NCBI RefSeq assembly: GCF_964340395.1
Contig: NC_135553.1
Coordinates: forward strand, 18,343,501-18,407,500
Reading direction: 5' to 3'
Source of the DNA: Glandiceps talaboti
Lineage: Eukaryota; Hemichordata; Enteropneusta; Spengelidae
DNA length: 64,000 bases
The number at the start of each line of letters is the position of its first letter. Within the stretch, counting starts at the first letter, position 1. The notes below the pieces were generated by a model that made no database searches, had not been told where the DNA came from, and saw nothing but the letters and a program-made list of their open reading frames with translations. Position numbers and translations under genes: made by a program. Positions 52,901 through 61,600 of the stretch are shown here, piece after piece.

Positions 52901-55900
52901 TATTTAGTAAGAGTGTAATCAGTCCAAACCAATATCTATGGTGAAGATAGATGCTATATTGTAGTGAGATATTGATTTGTGAAGAAAATAATCAATCCAT
53001 AGAGAGGTTTCATTCTACAGTATTATTACAGATGTACAGTCAAAAATAAAACCGATATTTTCACTGATGGCTATGCAAATGAGATAGATAGAGATAAAAT
53101 AGATCCAAAAGTAAAACCAATTCCTGATGAAAATAAGGAAATAAATGCATTTTTTTAATGCACATATGTGTTTTTCCTGTTACACAATTTTTGAACAATT
53201 TTTTGTTGGTTCATAAGGTATTTCACTATTTTTTTCTACCATCGTAAGTTCTGAGATATCAAATAACTATGCAAATTAGTGCCTTACCTATCAAATAACT
53301 ATGCAAATTAGTTACTAGGTATTTTCACTGTTGATTATGCAAATGAGTAAACAACCTTTCGAACTACTTTATGTTTGTAAATATTGCCGGCGACCACTAC
53401 TTTACATGTCATATTGTTATATGGAAGATATTTCGGGTGGATTCTGAACATAACGATTTGTTTAATTTGAACTTTCTGAGAGTGAATTTTATTATGATCA
53501 ACAACAAAATAAAGCTGACATGAGGCACGCGCCAGCGACTATGGTCACCGATGCCATCGTACACATCAACATCGCCCAACAAATGCAGCCGATGAGAGAT
53601 CGTGCAACACAATCCTCAGGATCATCAACCAGCCAGAACACAGTCAGTCAATTCCCTCAGTAGTGCGGAATGTTTTGAAAACACCCGTATTAGCGGTGGG
53701 TCTTTCAATTTCACATTTCATGTCGCCGGAAAAACACCTCTGTCAAAGTTCTAGTCAGTGTGTTTACATTATATAATTTATAAAACGCTGCAGACAATCC
53801 GTAATCATCTTTCTGATTCTGATGAAGACTAACTTTTATAATTTTATACATTTTGAAAGATTTTGCTGAATTACTATTATGTAGGACACTAAGAATACCA
53901 TGCTGTTGCCGTTTCTACTACTAAAATAATCGTGTATGCATTTTTTCTGATCGGTTTTGTGAATGAATCACAGCAGAGCTCGCTAGTGAAAGCAGGTCAA
54001 CACGTAATTTGCATATCAATACTTATTGTTGTTGACAACCAATCATCGCTCATAATTCACGTCTGTGACCTCTGCCTGACCTGAATGACATGAGCTGGTG
54101 ACCTGATACATATTCATGCGAATATGTTGTTCGCTCTTCCCCTCCTGCATTTTATTGCGTTTTTGGTGTACATATGTAATAATAACAGAACCCCATGGCC
54201 TCGCAATGGACAGTAGGGCATACAGAAGTTATTTTCACTCGTGATTTGGTTTATTCTGCTGTATTTTCACTCGCTATTGCTCATGAAAATATGCGACAGA
54301 ATGAACTGAATCACGAGTGAAAATAACTTCTGTATGCCCTACCGTCCATTGCGAGGCCATGGGGTTCAGTCATATTATTACACGTCATATTTTAGTTTAT
54401 TATGACTCCTGTATGACACTAATATCTCATCTGCTACATCACACACAAGCATGTCACACTAAAGACATCACTGATAGGAACAGATTCAAATCAAATTTAA
54501 AGGCTCACCTGAGTAATTCATAAAAACAAATCACATGGATTTTTATTTCTCTTATTAGTATCAATTTTATTCAAATTATTATGAAACATGTAAATATTTT
54601 GTACAATTTTTGTATCATATTTGCAGATTTCATCCCTTTTCTTTCTTTTCTTCCTTTTCGTTGCCCCGTCACACACTTGTATTTTTTCCCCTGCATATTT
54701 ATTTTGTCACGGTCACAGACTAGACTAGTTCAGATTGAAATCCTTCTGTGGCCCTCACCAGATATATTATCCTGTCAACCTCCTTTTTGAAATGTACATA
54801 ATTTTTGCTCTTCTGTTTTGTATCTGGTGAATAAACAATTCAATTCACTTTAATTCAATGTTAGAATTTACTATGATGGATTCATAACTCCAAATGACAT
54901 TTTTCAAATTGAACTTTTCTTTCAGTAGGCAGAGTTATGATGTTATACCATGTATTCAGCGTGTTAAGCCGTTATTTGATGTGGACAAATTACTCGTTAG
55001 AAGCTGTACAATGGCATTGCCATTTCAAGACTTGAGTAAAGTAGCTAAAGAGGATTTAATCCCAGCGTATGAGCTATGTTGTAAACTTCGTTTATTCTTG
55101 GACACAGCAAGTAGTCTTCAATCATTAAAATATAAGGTATTTACATTTTTTTGAATCAAGCCCTCTCCTCCAGGTCACCCCCTTGAATCTATATTGCCCA
55201 TGAATATGGTCTAATAGTTATTGATTATTAAGTTCTTTAGATTTGTATGAGTGCATCAATTGAAGTATTTACAACCATGTATAAGAAATTACTTTTTTCA
55301 TGTGAAGTATGCATGCATCAGGGTAGAAAGTACTCAAACAAGTTTTAGTTTGTAGCCCCCCCCCCCCCCCCCCCCCAAAAAAAAGGAGAGGGTTATTACA
55401 ACGGACTCTATCTGTGTGTTGGTGCATCAGTCTGACCAAATGGCAGGCATATTTGTAGTTACAAATTAATATTTACTGTATAACTGCATAACTTAGATAC
55501 TAAGTTTAGAGACTCCAATCAAGTGTCTACCCCATATTATCATGTGCAAGCTTTCTTTTGAGACATTGACCTCTGACTTTGACCTCTGCAGTCAATCATG
55601 AAAGTCAAGCCATTTCTTGCATATTACAGACACTTTCTTTTCTGGACAGTAACTTATGAAACCACGATCATGCGTAGGATATAGCCACCTCAAAAATGTT
55701 AATAATAATTGCATTATGTTAGTATGATCAGCTGTGTTTTAACATCAGTTGTGGTATTCTTTTATCAGGCTGTTGACCATATAAAAGAGTTAATGGAAGT
55801 AGTACTTGTAAACATGAGGAGAAAATTATCGACTGAAACTGAGGAAAGGTGAGTTATTATTATGTGGTTAACACAAGATACACTGTACCTAAAACTACAT

Positions 55901-58583
55901 GTAGGTCATGAAACATACTTTGGCAAGTTTTGTATGAAGTTCAAATAAAACACAAGAAGGCTTAATAGTCAGATATAAAGGAAGGATAAATATGCTGTAG
56001 ACTATATGAAAAAAGGGGCCTGGCTACTTTTATCTCAAAGAGAAAATGCACTTTAATACTTTGTAGGAAAATTTTGTCTTTAAAATTTATAGATTGGTGG
56101 CACAAGGTGACAAAAGCACCAGTTTCACGATGACACCATTGCAAATACTTGCCTTGCATGAACTGTTTAGACGTTTTAATATAGGCCCAGTCTGCTGACA
56201 AGCGCTTGTCACCAGAACAATATGCTGCTGACAAGCGTGACCTTTGACACCCATTATGATGTGTTTTGGCGTCAAGTGTAAAACGTTCTTATTACCCTTG
56301 AAATTGATTGCACTTTATCACTTTATCAAACACCATCAGTTTTTAAAACTGTTAATTTATGTGTGATAGCTCCTGTTTTTTCCAACAACCGCGAAGTCCG
56401 CCGCGTACACACATGTACACTTCACCGCCTATATGCTCCATGGCCATGGCCGGGTATGTGATGTAGTACTACGTGCAACGTGTAAACAGTAAAGGTAATT
56501 AATCTAAAACAACTAAAAAGTTTGTTGCATCAATAACATTCATTATTGTGAAGGACAGGTAAAATGCGTATAGTTTTTGTGGTGTTGCGTGGTCTTTTTA
56601 CTTGTTTTATCCCATGTGCACGTGATGGCCTCAAAGTAATGACATTTGACCTGAACAGCTGACGACAGCTCACCGGCCACGCAAGTTAAACGCCGAATCG
56701 AGAAAATAAACATTAAATCTCAAGTACTATTAAAGCTGGGGTGGGAAACTTGAAACTACTACAGGAAAACGACACGGTGACGGTATAACTCCATTCCGGG
56801 ACTTAATTGTGTCAAAGGTACGGGTCAGTACTAGCGCACATGTTTCGTTGACGTCGACCAGGCTGTAATACACACGTACGCTCGGCGCTTGTCACGAGAA
56901 CACTATGCTGCTGACAAGCGCTGGTCACCAGACACTCCGTTTAATATATTGTACACATAAAATTAAAAGCTGGTGTGAATTGTGTGTGATTGTATTTGTT
57001 CGCATAACAAAAGAAAATTTCCAATTTCCAGCCCCAAAATTGTGAGAAAAACAATAAGAAATAAAAAGCTGAACAATAAATGAAAAATTTATGATGGGTT
57101 ATGCACTCCTTTTCTTCCTGTCAGTAACTTCATTTGGTGATCTGGGACAGGAATTTATAGTTGCTCCCAGACCATATTAGAAATGGTACATTGGGTTTTT
57201 GGGATATTTTTTTTTATTAATGTTATCAACCTGTTGATTTGTGTCAATGAAAAAATGTTACTTATTTCATGGAGGAAAAAACCCTGCAAAATTCTAAAGT
57301 GTTGAACGTGTGTTCAATATAGACAGTAAACATGTTGTCCTCAATGCACTAATGTTCAAATTTGGTTGCATAGAACCACTATAGTGAAATGAATAATATC
57401 ACTAAGTATGACTCTTAAATTATTCTTACATTGTATTTATATTGTAACAGCTAGTAGCAATTTGAAGCATACTCTCTAGCAAGTTCCATTCTGTCAACTC
57501 AATCTATGACTGTCACAGATGAGTCAGAAAATTCTAAAGGGAGGATAGACACAAGATGGAAGTGAACAGTTCATTCAGTCAAGTCGTTTGTGTGTCATAG
57601 CACCCTCTAGTTATGCATTCATTGGTCAATAACGTTCATTTTCAGTGTTTTTGTTCATGCAGATTGTCCAAATATTTTCAAAATGAACTTCATTTTTAGC
57701 TAAACATTGATCAAATGAGACACAGAAAGATAGGAACAGATAATCACACAATTTCTTTCTCAGTTCCACTCAGTACCTCTAAAGCAATACTAAGATTATG
57801 TAGTACTTAAGAAGTGAAGTCTTTAATAATTCCTTGACTTATTTCCTCACCCCTGCAACAACCATGTGTCTCTATTGGTCAAAAAATACCCATTTGATAT
57901 GCCTTGCCCCCAAAACACACTGAGGGAACCCGTTTAGATCTGTAAATTTCAAAAGTATGTAGTTATCGTAGTAGTAGTGCCTATGAACTTTCAGGATATA
58001 TGGCACTACAAGTGCTATTATTATAATATAAGTATATTCTTTGCATCTATAGTGTCACTGTCTTCTAACTTGTACTTCACTGTTGTTTGCATTCCAGCCT
58101 GCCATTTAGTGAAATCACTTTGGAAGACTCATTTCAGACAGTCTGTGGTGCACTAGTTCTTGCTAAAACTGTCATAAACAAGTGTTACTATATAACAGAA
58201 TATGAGATCATAACTCAAGCTGGTGCTTTGTATGCAGCTTGTTATGCCTATGCCTACAGTTATTCAACTCAGGGGAAAACAAGATCACAGACCACAAAGA
58301 CGTCAGAAATAGAAGACAAGCTGCTGAAAACACTTCAGCAAGTCCTTCAAATGATTGGACAATGGCTACGCCATAAACTACCTTTAAGTTTGGTACCAAA
58401 AACACAAAGTTCATACAGTTATGTTTGGACTTCATATGGGTCATACAGTACTCAAAATTATGATTATTACCATGATGAGTTGAAGGTAAGGAATAATGTT
58501 TTCTTCCCATTAGGAAGTATGATATTTGTCTATGTCTGTCTGTCTGCCTGCCTGCCTCCCTGTCTGTCTGTCTGCCTGCCGCC

Positions 58584-58640
<57 letters not shown>

Positions 58641-61600
58641 TTCTGTCTGAGTCATCTCTAAAACTGAAATTACAGATATGTAAGAATTTTTCACAACTTA
58701 TAGCAAGAACCCCTTTTTGAACAAAAATATGTGATTCAAGTCATCCACTTCATTCATATAACAAAAGTCTACTTTATGTGCCTCATTGTAATACAAAGAT
58801 GTACAGTGAATGTGCATTTTTGTGAGCAGCTGCTGTTGTGGAACATCACTTGAACTATGTTCATCATCCACTGTTGATAAATTCAAGAAGGACATCAAGA
58901 AATATCTATTGGAAGACCTTTCCAACTGTTACATCAATATACTATTGTTCCTGTTCAGTGCCATAGCACATTACATCATATTGGCTTTGGCACTATGCAA
59001 ATTATTTAATTAACATATTCCTATTGCATATCAGTGCATAGTTTAGCGGTAACACACAAACAGCACTCTTTGTGGTCAAAATATTTGCTAGATTCGTATC
59101 ACTCGCATTTCATTTCGTATGATATCACTGGTCAGGAAAAAATGATGTTTAGTATAGAGAAAGTAACTTGTGATAATATTGAGTATGTATGAAGTATTTA
59201 ATATTGTATAAAAAAAGGTCCCAGCTCGACATTATTAACTTTTTACACCCTGATGTTTTTTTTTTGTGATAGCTCTGGCATAGACTACTCTCTGTCAACC
59301 TGGGTGAGGATTCTGCAAATGATATGTGGCAAAAATATTTTCTTGAAATCTTTGGGAATCGAGTACAAAGAGTAAGTTCTTTTGACTATACTAACTTATC
59401 AGTTTCCATAAAATAATTTTGGTGCAACTGAAATGGAGCAGTGCTGTGCTATAAATTCTGCACCATTCCCATTTCCCTATTAAAGAAATGAAATCATGTC
59501 ATGATGAATGGAGTGTTTGTGATATTTTAATGCATCTGCTTTGAAAATGGCAGCGAGTAAAAGCACAAACACTTTATAATCATTAAAAGTGGAAAGACGC
59601 AGAATTTCCCTTTCTGTGTCAGACATGTTTAGGAGATAACCCTTATGTCAGAATGACCAAAGAGAAGTATGGTAAAGAGTGCAAGATCTGCTCTAGACCA
59701 TTTACAATCTTCAGATGGTGTTCAGGAGCCAGAATGCGATTTAAGAAAACAGAAGTTGGTCAGACATTAGTAAATTGAAGAATTGTTGTCAAACATGTTT
59801 ATTGGATTTAGAGTATGGCTTACCCTTACAAGTCAGCGATACAGCATTTGTGCAAAAACACTTATGTAGAGATAAATATAATGCAGAGTTTCAAATAGAC
59901 ACTATACTTACCATAAAGATAGATAACAATACAGAGATTATAATACTATTACAGTACCACTAAAAACTTCCGAAACCCACGTGTACTCTTATGTTCCATT
60001 GAGATATTGTATGCTGATTGCAAGACACTTTTGAGTTTCTGTTTAGGAGAACCATTTTCTGAAGGGGATTTTTTGTAGTACAATACTCATGGATTGATTT
60101 AGTAATCAGATGATAACTCAGTTTGATACTGTGCAAGTCAAGATATGTGTAGTGTGTTTGTTTTATGGGAAATAATTCCATACATTTTTCACAGCTTACA
60201 GATATCCAGAAAGTGCAAATATTTTGCCGGAAAGATGTTGAAGAATGTCATTCAACTATGCAGCAAACACTCAGTGATGCAGCTTTTGGTGCAGTAGAAA
60301 AAATATCAAAGGTTGGTATTAACCTTTATGGATGTAGATTTTGTGGACCGAGGTTGTGCGGCAGAAGGGTCTGATTTTCAGAAAGCACATAAGCCATACT
60401 ATCAAGGTCTGCAAAACCCATGTGTAGAGGTTTTATCATATATGCTTATAGAAACATCATTTAAATCACATAACCACAAAAACTGATAATGAAACATTAA
60501 TTTTTGCTAAAAAATGTACAGATATTAGAAAAAATCAAACTAAATCACTGAGCGAAAGGATATCGATGAGTGTGCCACTTACCATATTTGGGCAAAGTAT
60601 GCCAGGATTTGATTGCACTGGTGCAATGCACACCTCCATTGAATTACATAGGAAGAGATACTGTGTGTATGATAATTCGTGTGAAGTCTAATAACCATAC
60701 TTGGTAGTCATATAAGATGCATCCTGTATACCATGAATGAGCCAGGTTCAACAAGAAATATGGAATATATATACTCTGGTCGTTCTACGTCACGACAGCG
60801 CATGTCTATGTCACAACAAAGCTGATTCTGCTGTGTTCCAAATATGAGTCAAAACATACAAAATTGCCATTACTTTCCCCGATATTTCTTTGATATTACT
60901 GGCGCTGGTATGATTATGTTATTCAACCGGAAAATACTTGTGACCTAAGGGTTGTCACTACTCATCTAGCGACTTGTAGCGACAAAGGCCCCATAGGTCA
61001 CTCATATTTTCCTTGGCTGAACGAAGAAAAATATTGGGGAATAACATCTAAATGTCAAAAATGAGTCATCCTAGATCCCAGTGTTGTGATAATGTTACCT
61101 GACTCTTGTAGACTACATCAAGTAAAATCTTTTTGTATAATAGTTATTTCCAACTCCAGAATGAATGAAAACTGTTATCATGTATCATGCACTGACAGGG
61201 AATATTCTTTCCAAGAATGGTATTTATTGATTTGCTAAATGTAGTTTGAGATGAAATTATTATGAAGATATCAGAATGTCTAAATTACTTTGAAAACCTG
61301 TCAAGTTTTTTATTTCATTTTGAATTCATTAGCACAAGGAAGAATCTGCAAAGCTGTATCAATCAATGTCTCAACATTCTAAATCTGAAATGAGAGAATT
61401 CGGAAACCTTTTTTCACACCTTTTGGAGAAATCGTGGCCAAAGTCCCAGTATGGTAGAGAAGCAACTCAGGGTCAGATTTTACAGCATCTTCTGACTTGG
61501 ACCCCATTTACTGGGTTCCTGAAAATGACTGGTAGGAATATTTTGTTATTACGTTAGGATTTTACTAATTCAGAAAGTTATTAAGTGACTTAATATTAGG

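Noticed and set aside
52567-54925. A missing exon in copy A intron 8 to match the longer exon 8 of copy B
   Set aside because: I looked for a phase-compatible exon in this intron; candidate acceptors (for example near 53019) run into stops in the needed frame.
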